NCBI GenBank assembly: GCA_010671965.1
Contig: JAAHIC010000140.1
Span: forward strand, 1 to 8,714
DNA: 8,714 nt
Reading direction: 5' to 3'
Source: Leptolyngbya sp. SIO4C5
GTDB taxonomy: Bacteria; Cyanobacteriota; Cyanobacteriia; Phormidesmidales; Phormidesmidaceae
Positions 1 through 7,020 of the stretch are shown here, one piece after another. The notes beneath the pieces were generated by a model. It saw only the letters and a list, made by a program, of their open reading frames with translations. It was not told the origin of the DNA and did no database searches. Numbering within the stretch: the first letter of the stretch is position 1; every line of letters starts with the position of its first letter. Position numbers and translations under genes: made by a program.

Positions 1-314
1 AAAGAGTTAGACACGTAATTGATAGCTATCAGCTATTCGGTGAAGAGTGTACTGCTTTTGAGGTGTATCTTAGCTGCCTTTTAGACTGCTATTCAACTGC
101 TTTAGTCGAGCTAGCCCTAGCTGAAATTTTGGTCAAAAACTGGCTGCGCTATCCCATGATTAGGGGCGTTAGTTTCCTAATGCAGGTACATGAGAAACTA
201 AAAAATTGGGAAACTCAGCCCGTCATGAGCGTTTTAACGCCCACCCAGTTTCAGCTAGTTACCGGACTTGATCCTGAACCCGTTTTTGCCCTGGCCTATG
301 AGGCTTTGTCCTAA
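1..314 (+). CDS. Conserved cyanobacterial hypothetical protein, 5'-truncated by the window edge
   Basis: The reading frame is open from the first complete codon (base 3) to the TAA at 312-314, giving 103 visible residues. The GTG at 63 is therefore probably an internal valine and the true start lies to the left. The visible part looks soluble and helical: hydrophobic helices around ALVELALAEILVKNWL, then VHEKLKNWE, then a C-terminal segment LTPTQFQLVTGLDPEPVF. That last segment resembles, from memory, the end of small conserved cyanobacterial proteins of unknown function; I cannot name a domain. No signal peptide or obvious membrane helix is visible. The last 56 bases overlap the end of the convergent comF gene. 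Codon use and the recalled C-terminal motif favour a real gene, but no function can be assigned. Confidence 0.72.
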   Translation, partial: RVRHVIDSYQLFGEECTAFEVYLSCLLDCYSTALVELALAEILVKNWLRYPMIRGVSFLMQVHEKLKNWETQPVMSVLTPTQFQLVTGLDPEPVFALAYEALS

Positions 315-1011
315 TCTGGGAGCCAGCGCGGGCGATCGCGGCAATGCCCAATACCGAAACCTGATGCCGCCGCAAAGTATTTGCCGCTGACAGCGCAGTC
401 GCCCCGGTTGTGTAAATATCGTCTATCAGCAGGACGGAAGTCCTAGATCGCTGCTGCCAGGCATGACCCAGCTCAAATGCCTCAGCCACATTGCGCTGCC
501 GCGCCTGAGCATCTAGGCCAAATTGGGCTTCAGTCGCGCGAGTCCGCTGCAAACCGCGAGCCGCCAGCGGCCAGCCCGTCACCCGGCAAAATCCCTGGGC
601 AATCAGCTCCGCCTGATTGTAGCCCCGCTGCTTCAGCTTGTCAGGATGCAGGGGAATGGGCACGACAACAGGGCGCTGACTGAAAATCTGACCGTGCTGA
701 TGCCAAGCTTCTCCCAGCCACTGACCGAGAACAGCCCCAATCTGAGCCTGCTGCTGATATTTCAGCGCCGCGATCGCTCGTTTCAGCAGTCCTTCGTAGC
801 GGCCCCAGGCCAAAACAAGCAGTGAGCTTTGCCGGTCAAGCTGAGGAGAAACTTGCTGCTGTAGGCTAGTGGTACAGGTAGGGCAAAAGGCAGCGGGCGT
901 AGCGCGATCGCAGAGAGGACAGGTTCCCTGTAAAAATAGGTTTAGGGTGGCCTGGATAGGCGATCGCGCTGCCGATAGCAGAGTGAACATAGGACAATAG
1001 GTAAACGGCAC
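259..1011 (-). CDS. comF: ComF-family phosphoribosyltransferase-like protein (DNA uptake / competence)
   Basis: A 250-residue protein with the full ComF layout. An N-terminal four-cysteine zinc-finger-like motif has C31, C34, C43 and C46 (CPLCD then CPTC). Next come the family segment VPIPLHPDKLKQRGYNQAEL (residues 117-136) and the Asn-Val block RQRNVAEAFEL. A type I PRTase PRPP loop, LLIDDIYTTGAT, spans about residues 194-205. Length is normal for the family (about 220-250). Family members are needed for natural transformation; from memory, the Synechocystis homologue affects transformation and piliation. The enzymatic role is not established. Translation may begin at the GTG at 1011 or at the in-frame ATG ending at 990 (Met8); neither has a clear ribosome site. 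The ~20 residues after IAIARAG look like an extra basic tail and are encoded partly over the opposite-strand gene. The gene is divergent from chlD. Confidence 0.94.
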   Translation of the reverse strand: MPFTYCPMFTLLSAARSPIQATLNLFLQGTCPLCDRATPAAFCPTCTTSLQQQVSPQLDRQSSLLVLAWGRYEGLLKRAIAALKYQQQAQIGAVLGQWLGEAWHQHGQIFSQRPVVVPIPLHPDKLKQRGYNQAELIAQGFCRVTGWPLAARGLQRTRATEAQFGLDAQARQRNVAEAFELGHAWQQRSRTSVLLIDDIYTTGATALSAANTLRRHQVSVLGIAAIARAGSQIRTKPHRPGQKRVQDQVR

Positions 1012-1180
1012 CAGCTCTATCGTTGACTAACCAACTACCGCCGTATCCCGCAAAAACCAGGATTTTTCAGCCTTACCGCTCCCTGACAATCCGTAAAAAT
1101 GCCGGGTTTGCGGGTGGCCGCCAGCCCCGTCCCCCCAAATTTCTTGATAAGCTGAAACACTGGACATTTATCTCGTTGCT

Positions 1181-3229
1181 ATGACTGCGGTTGCTGATTT
1201 TCCTTCCCCCGCTACGTTCCCGCTGACGGCAATTGTCGATCAGGACGCCATCAAGCTGGCGCTGCTGCTGGCGGCAGTCGATCCGGGCCTCGGCGGCGTG
1301 GTGATTGCCGGGCGGCGCGGTACCGCTAAGTCGGTCATGGCCCGCGCCCTGCACGAGCTGCTGCCGCCGATTGAGGTGATTGACGGCTCCTGCTGCAACG
1401 CCGAGCCGACGAATCCCCGCCGCTGGGATGACGCTACCCTGGAGCGACTGGGTCAGGAAGCGAGGGATATTTCTGAGCTGCCAACTAAGGTGATTCCAGC
1501 ACCTTTCATTCAAATTCCGCTAGGGGTGACGGAGGATCGGCTGCTGGGTTCAGTAGATGTCGCCAAGTCGATTACGCGGGGGGAAACGGTATTTCAGCCG
1601 GGGCTGCTGGCTGAGGCCAATCGCGGCGTGCTCTACGTTGATGAAATTAATCTGCTGGACGATCAGATTTCCAATCTGCTGTTGTCGACGCTGACCGAAG
1701 GCCGCAACCTGATTGAGCGTGAAGGCATTAGCTTTCAGCATCCCTGCGAGCCGCTGCTGATTGCCACTTACAATCCAGAAGAAGGAAATCTACGAGATCA
1801 TCTGCTCGATCGAATTGCGATCGCTCTAGCTGCCGATCGGCCCCTGGACTTGGATAGCCGGGTTGAAGTGGTGGAGCGCACCGCTCGGTTTAATGACGAC
1901 CCGCAAGCCTTTCTGGCCCAGTATGCTGAGGAGCTAGACGCGCTCAAAACCCAGATCATTTTGGCGCGAGAGTGGCTGAAGGACGTGCGCATCAGCCGGG
2001 AGCAGGTGCAGTACCTGGTGACAGAAGCGCTGCGGGGCGGCGTCCAGGGACACCGGGCGGAACTGTTTGCCCTGCGGGTAGCGAAGGCCCATGCCGCTTT
2101 AGACGGTCGCACCGCAGTCAGCGCTGAAGATCTGCGCTGCGCAGTTGAACTGGTGATCCTGCCGCGATCGCTGGCAATGCAGGAACCGCCCCCAGAGGAG
2201 CCACCGCCGCCACCGCCGCCGCCGCAAAGCCAGCAAGCGGATGAACCAGACGAGCCAGAAGAAGACAATGCCGAAGACCCGGAAGACGAAGAGGACTCTG
2301 ATGAGGAGCAGGAGGAGTCGCCCCCTAGCATTCCAGAAGAATTTGTCTTCGACCCGGAAGGGGTCGTGATCGATCCGTCAGTGCTGCTATTTGCCCAGGC
2401 CATGAGCCGCCAGGGTAAGTCTGGCAGTCAGAGCATTATTTTTTCGGATGAGCGAGGCCGCTACATCAAGCCGATGCTGCCCCAAGGCCCGGTGCGTCGA
2501 ATTGCGGTGGATGCGACGCTGCGGGCTGCTTCTCCCTATCAAAAAGCTCGCCGCGCCCGTCAGCCCGATCGCCGGGTAATTGTGGAGCAGGGAGATATCC
2601 GAGCCAAAAAGCTGGCCCGTAAAGCTGGCTCTTTGGTGGTGTTTCTGGTAGATGCCTCTGGCTCGATGGCGCTGAACCGGATGCAGTCGGCCAAGGGAGC
2701 CGTGCTACAGCTCCTCACCGAAGCCTATCAAAACCGTGATCAGGTATCGCTGATTCCGTTTCGAGGCGAGCAGGCCGAGGTGCTGCTGCCGCCAACTCGA
2801 TCAATTGCTGCCGCGCGGCGGCGACTAGAGCGCCTGCCTTGCGGCGGCGGATCTCCGTTGGCCCACGGGCTAGCGCAAGCGGTGCGGGTGGGCACCAATG
2901 CCCAGCAGTCGGGCGATATTGGCAACGTGGTGATTGTGGCGATTACTGACGGGCGCGGCAACATTCCCCTGGCCCGATCCCTGGGAGAACCCGTTGACGC
3001 TGACGAAAAGCCAGATATCAAGGCTGAGCTGCTAGAAATTGCCGCCCGTATTCGGGCTATTGGCTTTCAGCTCCTGATTATCGATACCGAGCGCAAATTT
3101 GTCTCTACTGGCTTTGGCAAAGAACTGGCGAAGACGGCGGGCGGCAAGTATTACCGTTTGCCCAAAGCCACCGATCAGGCGATCGCGGCGATGGCCAGAG
3201 GAGCGATCGCGGACATGCGTTCTACCTGA
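1181..3229 (+). CDS. chlD: Magnesium chelatase subunit D (ChlD)
   Basis: With ChlI and ChlH, this protein drives ATP-dependent insertion of Mg2+ into protoporphyrin IX, the first committed step of chlorophyll synthesis. The 682 residues match the usual cyanobacterial length. An N-terminal AAA+ module has Walker A GRRGTAKS (44-51), Walker [11 protein letters not shown] (150-159), sensor-1 IATYNPEEG (194-202) and an arginine-finger-like HLLDR (207-211). A linker at about 335-386 has eight consecutive prolines (341-348) followed by a strongly acidic stretch, typical of ChlD. The C-terminal von Willebrand A/integrin-I domain carries the MIDAS set DASGS (491-495), S558 in GGGSPLAHG and D590 in ITDGRGN. 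Both ATP and metal motifs look intact. The ATG at 1181 gives a normal N-terminus but has no Shine-Dalgarno sequence. A TTGATA/TTTATC pair with a 17-base spacer (1144-1172) is a weak promoter guess. Two HIP1 octamers sit in the last 55 bases. Confidence 0.98.
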   Translation: MTAVADFPSPATFPLTAIVDQDAIKLALLLAAVDPGLGGVVIAGRRGTAKSVMARALHELLPPIEVIDGSCCNAEPTNPRRWDDATLERLGQEARDISELPTKVIPAPFIQIPLGVTEDRLLGSVDVAKSITRGETVFQPGLLAEANRGVLYVDEINLLDDQISNLLLSTLTEGRNLIEREGISFQHPCEPLLIATYNPEEGNLRDHLLDRIAIALAADRPLDLDSRVEVVERTARFNDDPQAFLAQYAEELDALKTQIILAREWLKDVRISREQVQYLVTEALRGGVQGHRAELFALRVAKAHAALDGRTAVSAEDLRCAVELVILPRSLAMQEPPPEEPPPPPPPPQSQQADEPDEPEEDNAEDPEDEEDSDEEQEESPPSIPEEFVFDPEGVVIDPSVLLFAQAMSRQGKSGSQSIIFSDERGRYIKPMLPQGPVRRIAVDATLRAASPYQKARRARQPDRRVIVEQGDIRAKKLARKAGSLVVFLVDASGSMALNRMQSAKGAVLQLLTEAYQNRDQVSLIPFRGEQAEVLLPPTRSIAAARRRLERLPCGGGSPLAHGLAQAVRVGTNAQQSGDIGNVVIVAITDGRGNIPLARSLGEPVDADEKPDIKAELLEIAARIRAIGFQLLIIDTERKFVSTGFGKELAKTAGGKYYRLPKATDQAIAAMARGAIADMRST

Positions 3230-3252
3230 TCTCTCGCTAGGGGGGCGATCGC
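3179..3252. repeat. Cluster of three HIP1 octamers (GCGATCGC)
   Basis: HIP1 is a highly over-represented palindromic octamer of many cyanobacterial genomes. I find 17 copies, starting at 332, 770, 904, 960, 1817, 2164, 3179, 3203, 3245, 3579, 4243, 4271, 5096, 5653, 5795, 6501 and 6948. Three fall within 74 bases here, two inside the end of chlD and one just after its stop codon. The repeats mark the host as a cyanobacterium; their function is not settled. Confidence 0.9.
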
Positions 3253-3314
3253 TGTAGGATAATAGCTCTAATAGCTGCAGCCCTCACCGATTTAGGCTGT
3301 AGAAAAACGACACT

Positions 3315-4172
3315 ATGGGGCGGAAAAAAACGAAGGGCCATTCGGCTTGGAAGCACGAATTTAACGATCTCGTGCGCGGCGCCTGCGGCGGTTTTCTATT
3401 TGGCATCCCCCTGCTCTACACGATGGAAATGTGGTGGATTGGTTCGGCGGCAGAACCGCGACTGCTGCTGCTGGCTCTAGTCATCACGTTCAGCGTAGTC
3501 TTTTTGCTCAACCGCACTGAAGGCTTTCGCAAAACGCAGAGCGTTCACTGGACTAGCGCTCTGTTTGACAGCATTGAAGCGATCGCCATTGGTCTGCTCT
3601 GCGCCGGACTGATGCTGATTATTTTGCGAGAAATTACGCTGACAACCCAGATTCAAGAAGCCTTAGGCAAGGTCGTTTACAGCGGCGTACCTTTTGCACT
3701 GGGCGTCACCGTTGCCAATCAGTATCTCGGCAGTGAAGACGGTCATGCTCGCCGCGAAGACCCCAAAGACAATCTGAATGAGACGATCAGCGACATTGGC
3801 GCCACCCTGATTGGCGCTATCTTTATTGCGTTTAACATTGCCCCCACCGAGGAGGTGCCCATGCTAGCAACCGCCATCTCTGGGCCTTGGCTAATTGTGA
3901 TGATTGGGGTTTCGCTGCTAATTTCATACAGCATCGTGTTTCAGGCCAGCTTTGCCAACCAGCCCAAGCGCCGTCGCCAGCGGGGCCTGTTTCAAACACC
4001 GCTGAACGAAACCGTAGTCTCTTACCTGATTGCTCTGATCGCGGCTGGACTGATGCTGGGCTTTTTCAAGCAGATTGAGATAGGCGATCCGCTGGCGGTT
4101 TGGCTCTCACAAACGTTGGTGCTAGGACTGCCGGCGAGTGTAGGTGGCGCAGCGGGTCGGCTGGTGATATGA
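3315..4172 (+). CDS. TIGR02587-like (DUF2391) integral membrane protein, function unknown
   Basis: A 285-residue protein with a short basic, cytosol-like N-terminus (MGRKKTKGHS) and seven or eight hydrophobic segments. They lie near residues 22-42, 50-66, 82-106, 120-138, 158-180, 188-210, 233-252 and 264-285. From memory it matches TIGR02587, a family of unknown function predicted to span the membrane seven times and found in a two-gene operon with TIGR02588. The next gene fits that partner. Acidic residues lie within or beside membrane segments (E38, D85/E88, E179/E180), which could suit ion or small-solute movement, but this is inference. The two halves look like an internal duplication: residues 97-138 and 244-285 align without gaps, both starting AGLML. 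The ATG at 3315 follows an A-rich stretch and lacks a Shine-Dalgarno sequence. The gap from chlD is 85 bp, so co-transcription with chlD is possible. Confidence 0.85.
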   Translation: MGRKKTKGHSAWKHEFNDLVRGACGGFLFGIPLLYTMEMWWIGSAAEPRLLLLALVITFSVVFLLNRTEGFRKTQSVHWTSALFDSIEAIAIGLLCAGLMLIILREITLTTQIQEALGKVVYSGVPFALGVTVANQYLGSEDGHARREDPKDNLNETISDIGATLIGAIFIAFNIAPTEEVPMLATAISGPWLIVMIGVSLLISYSIVFQASFANQPKRRRQRGLFQTPLNETVVSYLIALIAAGLMLGFFKQIEIGDPLAVWLSQTLVLGLPASVGGAAGRLVI

Positions 4173-4618
4173 GCAACTCCAAACCAGACCCACAGCCGCT
4201 GCCGCAACATAGTGACGCCCCCTTTTTAGAAGATGAGTCTTCGCGATCGCTGGCAGAATGGACTAGCTTTGCGATCGCCTCTATTATTCTCACCGTCATC
4301 GTGGGGCTGGCTAGCTATCTATGGCTAGGCGAACCTAAAACCCAGGAACCGCCTCATCTAGAGGTCAAATACCGACAGGTGCGACAGCAGGGGGATCAGT
4401 TTTACGTGCCGTTTGTGGTGATGAATCAGGGAGGCCGTACTGTGGACTCAGTTCAAATTACTGCGGAGCTAGAAGTCAACGGCACCGTGGTTGAATCGGG
4501 GGAACAACAGTTTCAGTTTTTAGCCAGCAGCGAAACCGAAGCAGGCGCTTTTGTCTTCAACCAAAATCCCAGTCAGGGGAACTTAGTGATTCGTATTGCC
4601 AGCTACAGCCTACCGTAG
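4169..4618 (+). CDS. TIGR02588-like single-pass membrane protein, partner of the preceding gene
   Basis: A 149-residue protein starting at the ATG at 4169, whose first four bases ATGA overlap the TGA of the upstream gene, so the two are probably translationally coupled. A longer frame from 4100 is open but would lie entirely inside the upstream gene, so I reject it. The N-terminal ~30 residues are polar and proline-rich. One membrane helix spans about residues 32-53 (SFAIASIILTVIVGLASYLW). The C-terminal ~95 residues are beta-rich: HLEVKYRQV, FYVPFVVMNQGGRTV, VQITAELEVNG, LVIRIASYSL. They resemble an immunoglobulin-like or CARDB-like fold held outside the cytoplasmic membrane. Family TIGR02588 is recalled as always adjacent to TIGR02587; function is unknown. 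The protein could be an extracytoplasmic accessory subunit of the multi-pass partner, which is inference. Confidence 0.82.
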   Translation: MSNSKPDPQPLPQHSDAPFLEDESSRSLAEWTSFAIASIILTVIVGLASYLWLGEPKTQEPPHLEVKYRQVRQQGDQFYVPFVVMNQGGRTVDSVQITAELEVNGTVVESGEQQFQFLASSETEAGAFVFNQNPSQGNLVIRIASYSLP

Positions 4619-4639
4619 ACCACCAGATCTGAATCTCAG

Positions 4640-4701
4640 CGTTTTAGCGTACTCACCCGCTAAAACGGGTACTTTGAAAGCAGGGGTACTTCGGCTTTTA
4701 G
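4640..4701 (+). promoter_or_regulatory. Nested inverted repeats in the leader of the 4709 gene (terminator or attenuator-like)
   Basis: CGTTTTAGCG (4640-4649) pairs perfectly with CGCTAAAACG (4658-4667) around an 8-base loop, a 10-bp stem. A second, weaker hairpin pairs TGAAAGC (4675-4681) with GCTTTTA (4694-4700), with one G-U pair. The CTAAAA at 4660-4665 can pair either with TTTTAG at 4642-4647 or with TTTTAG at 4696-4701, so alternative folds are possible. GGGTACTT occurs twice (4667-4674 and 4684-4691). No U-tract follows the first stem, so it is not a classic intrinsic terminator. It may end the preceding operon, act as an operator, or be a leader switch. Confidence 0.4.
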
Positions 4702-4708
4702 TCTACGC

Positions 4709-5833
4709 ATGAAAAATGCTGTTGATGTCTTCAATAAACCTGACACGCTAGACAAGGTTGTCTATGCCTTACAGCATCACAACGAGAGTCGCCGCATCAA
4801 AAAGCTCATTTTTGCTATTTGTCAAAACATTTGGGAAAACAGTCCGGCTGTTCTAGCCAAGTTTGAGTTAGAGTTACTGCTGCAGTCTTTGCTCGAACGC
4901 TATCCCACGCTGGAGGCGCTAGAAGCAAAACTGCTGGATACGGTGGCTAGTCTCAATCACCGGCAGGTTTATACGGCAGTCGCACAGACTATTGTGGCGC
5001 AGGTCAGTCATCTCTATGCCGCTCGTCCGCTCACGTTCAGGCAGGCCGATAAGGCCACTCAGCTAGAAGTCAGCCTGGTGACAGAAAAATATGAGGCGAT
5101 CGCTCAGATGATAGGGCGATCTGCGCAGCGGCGGCGGCTGACCAAGCTGCTGTACTGTCTCAACTACAGCAGCTGGGAAAACAACGCTCAAATCCTGGGA
5201 CAAATTGACCTTACAGAATTAGTGCAGCAGGTACATCAGCAATTTCCAACGGCTCAGGCGCTCAAGTCTCAGCTAGAGCACATCATTAAACAGCTCAACC
5301 GCCAGAACGAGTACCGCCAGGTAGCCTATATTTTGCTAAAGGCCGTACAGCCGCTCTATCACGCTTCAAAGCTAATCTCTACTAGTCTAGATACTTCTAT
5401 CGGTCAGCTTGGCCAACGGGCAGCTCCGCTCACTCAGCTAGAAGCCCCCATCCAGTCAGCCGTTACCGGGCAAACCCGCACGCATCAGTCGCTACTGCGA
5501 CCCCAGCCTGCAGTTGCCACAGAAACCGCTCAGAACCGCCGCAATCTATTCCCGCTGCGTTTAGAAATCTTGAAGTACACCAATCCGCTGCGAGCCAAGA
5601 TCCTACTGCAGTCCTGCGTGTACGGGCCGTTTAGCTTTACTGAGCCTGACTGGCGATCGCTGCGAGCCAAAACCTTAGAAGACTTGCTCAAAGAAACCTT
5701 TGACTATTGCAAAACCTTTGCCGATCTGGAAAGCAAGCTGACCATTTTGGCCCACTGCTTAGACGGCGCTGACGAAAATCTGCGGGTAGCGGCGGCGATC
5801 GCGCGGGTAATGCGCCCCTACTACCTGCTATGA
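4709..5833 (+). CDS. Three-repeat alpha-helical protein, unrecognised family
   Basis: A 374-residue, probably cytosolic protein with no signal peptide or membrane helix. It contains two clear copies of a ~76-residue helical repeat, residues 28-103 and 142-217, at an exact 114-residue offset without gaps. I count 24 of 76 identities by hand. Shared landmarks are RR-x-x-KL, WEN (42-44 and 156-158), [YF]PT (65-67 and 179-181), LN (82-83 and 196-197), a Tyr five residues later, and a final LY. A third, more diverged copy fills about residues 290-372: it keeps the leucine pattern, a Thr at the PT position and a final PYY, but lacks WEN. Residues 218-285 are a Gln/Ala/Thr/Pro-rich linker, likely disordered. 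I do not recognise the family and give no function. The TGA overlaps the ATG of the pentapeptide gene (ATGA, 5830-5833), suggesting coupled translation and a shared job such as a protein scaffold. Confidence 0.87.
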   Translation: MKNAVDVFNKPDTLDKVVYALQHHNESRRIKKLIFAICQNIWENSPAVLAKFELELLLQSLLERYPTLEALEAKLLDTVASLNHRQVYTAVAQTIVAQVSHLYAARPLTFRQADKATQLEVSLVTEKYEAIAQMIGRSAQRRRLTKLLYCLNYSSWENNAQILGQIDLTELVQQVHQQFPTAQALKSQLEHIIKQLNRQNEYRQVAYILLKAVQPLYHASKLISTSLDTSIGQLGQRAAPLTQLEAPIQSAVTGQTRTHQSLLRPQPAVATETAQNRRNLFPLRLEILKYTNPLRAKILLQSCVYGPFSFTEPDWRSLRAKTLEDLLKETFDYCKTFADLESKLTILAHCLDGADENLRVAAAIARVMRPYYLL

Positions 5834-6828
5834 ACGCGAGCGAACTACTACAGCGTTATGCGGCAGGTGAGCTAGATTTTCAGGGTGCTCATCTGGTCAG
5901 TGCCCAGTTGGAAAAGGCCGACCTGATCGGGGCCAACTTAGACAAAGCTGACCTGGAAAATGCCAATCTGACCCTTTCCTTTCTCAGTCGCGTCAGTTTT
6001 TGTCAAACTAATCTGATGCGAGCGCGGCTGTCGGGAGCCAATCTCAACCAGGCCAACCTGGTGCACGTCAATCTCAGCGACGCCGATCTGCACGGGGCCA
6101 GCCTGCAAAAGGCCACCCTATATGGTGCCGATTTAAGCTTGGCGAATCTGCTGGACGCCAACCTGATGGACGCTGATCTCAGAGATGTCAATCTCAGCGG
6201 CGCTAATCTCACCGGAGCCTGTCTGCGGGGGGCAAATTTGAGGCAAGAAAGTCTTCAGGGCAGAGCCTATCTGCGGGGGGCAAATTTGAGGCAGGCAGAT
6301 CTACAGGGGGCCAATCTGCGGGGGGCAGATTTAGCCAATGCCGATCTGCGGGGGGCAAATTTGAGCGAAGCATTTTTGCGAGATGCCGATCTCAGCGGCG
6401 CAAAGCTGCAGGGTGCTAATTTGGCGCAGGCCTCTCTCAGTGATGCCTTTTTGACGGGGGCTGACCTAACTCAGGCCAATCTGACCGAGGCTAAAATGCA
6501 GCGATCGCAGCTCATGGGCGCTAACCTGTCGCAAGCGGTTCTGACAGAGGTCAATCTGGCTGAAGCCAAGCTGACTAATGCCGTCCTCAGCGAGGCTCAC
6601 CTCTTGAAAGCACGTCTCAATCGAGCAGACCTCAGCCGGGTTGATTTTTACCGAGCTGATCTAACCCAGGCGACGCTGGTGAGTGCCTATCTAGCGCGGG
6701 CGAGGCTGATTGAGGCTAATTTGGCTGAAGCCCTGCTCACGCGAGCTGAAATCAGCAGCGCTGATCTGACAGGCGCTAATCTAAGCGGGGCAACACTGCC
6801 CGATGGCAGCCTCTATAAATCTAGCTGA
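5830..6828 (+). CDS. Pentapeptide-repeat protein
   Basis: A 332-residue protein built almost wholly of A(D/N)LXX pentapeptides, roughly 60 of them from about residue 18 to 328. Such arrays fold into a right-handed quadrilateral beta-helix with four pentapeptides per turn, here about 15 turns. The N-terminus (SELLQRYAAGELDFQGAHL) resembles the short helical cap common in cyanobacterial members. There is no signal peptide, so a cytosolic location is likely. The central Leu/Phe positions fall at residues 22, 27 ... 142, then jump to 148, 153 and onward: one extra residue (in QGRAYL, 143-148) breaks the five-residue phase. At DNA level this lies at the join of a recent-looking duplication (6217-6245 and 6265-6293). 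Cellular roles of such proteins vary (gyrase protection, heterocyst regulation, scaffolding) and none can be assigned. The gene is coupled to the upstream one by ATGA and has no clear Shine-Dalgarno sequence. Confidence 0.96.
   Translation: MNASELLQRYAAGELDFQGAHLVSAQLEKADLIGANLDKADLENANLTLSFLSRVSFCQTNLMRARLSGANLNQANLVHVNLSDADLHGASLQKATLYGADLSLANLLDANLMDADLRDVNLSGANLTGACLRGANLRQESLQGRAYLRGANLRQADLQGANLRGADLANADLRGANLSEAFLRDADLSGAKLQGANLAQASLSDAFLTGADLTQANLTEAKMQRSQLMGANLSQAVLTEVNLAEAKLTNAVLSEAHLLKARLNRADLSRVDFYRADLTQATLVSAYLARARLIEANLAEALLTRAEISSADLTGANLSGATLPDGSLYKSS
6217..6363 (+). repeat. Recent-looking in-gene duplications in the pentapeptide array
   Basis: The 29 bases at 6217-6245 recur at 6265-6293 with a single mismatch. 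The core CTGCGGGGGGCAAATTTG appears at 6223, 6271 and 6346, with a variant (CTGCGGGGGGCAGATTTAG) at 6316. Unit starts are 6217, 6265, 6310 and 6340, spaced 48, 45 and 30 bases. The last two are multiples of 15 (whole pentapeptides), but 48 carries one extra codon. The rest of the array is much more diverged at DNA level. Confidence 0.85.
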
Positions 6829-6833
6829 GCAGC

Positions 6834-6869
6834 ATTAGCGCTGGCAGACTTTGGCCCACCAGCGCCAAT
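6834..6869. terminator. Hairpin between convergent genes, possible bidirectional terminator
   Basis: ATTAGCGCTGG (6834-6844) and CCAGCGCCAAT (6859-6869) pair over 11 positions with one mismatch, around a 14-base loop, starting 5 bases after the pentapeptide stop codon. The stem core is GC-rich. Neither side carries a T-run, so this is not a textbook intrinsic terminator. Its place between two genes that end toward each other favours a 3'-end or transcript-stability role. Nothing else is evident in 6870-7020 except one HIP1 octamer at 6948. Confidence 0.4.
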
Positions 6870-7020
6870 AACTGTCCCAAATGGATGTCAGTTTCTTTCA
6901 ACTTTGTAGATAGAAGCAGACACGGGGAAGCCAGAAAAGCGGACGCGGCGATCGCTTATTTAGAAAGCGACTTTGCGTCTCCACATCTTACCTCCCCAAA
7001 ACCTGACGCCTGACACCGTG

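Noticed and set aside
1073..1513. 146-residue - strand open frame spanning the comF-chlD gap and the start of chlD
   Set aside because: It overlaps the Walker A region of chlD, has no recognisable domain, and would fill the only promoter space for both divergent genes.
1798..2403. 201-residue - strand open frame inside chlD
   Set aside because: It is mostly Ser and Gly runs created by reading the acidic and proline-rich ChlD linker backwards; no independent support.
3275..3302. Hairpin CTGCAGCC / GGCTGTAG between chlD and the membrane gene
   Set aside because: An 8-bp stem with one G-U pair and a 12-base loop, but no T-run on either strand; too weak to call a terminator or regulatory site.
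4100..4168. N-terminal extension of the TIGR02588-like gene
   Set aside because: The extra 23 residues lie wholly within the upstream membrane gene in another frame, and the ATGA junction at 4169 is a far more usual start.
4674..4702. Promoter-like TTGAAA / TTTAGT with a 17-base spacer before the 4709 gene
   Set aside because: It would place the transcription start at or next to the ATG, giving a leaderless mRNA, and the -10 match is poor.
6003..6212. Small - strand open frame inside the pentapeptide gene
   Set aside because: It is a repetitive mirror of the pentapeptide codons, with no independent coding evidence.
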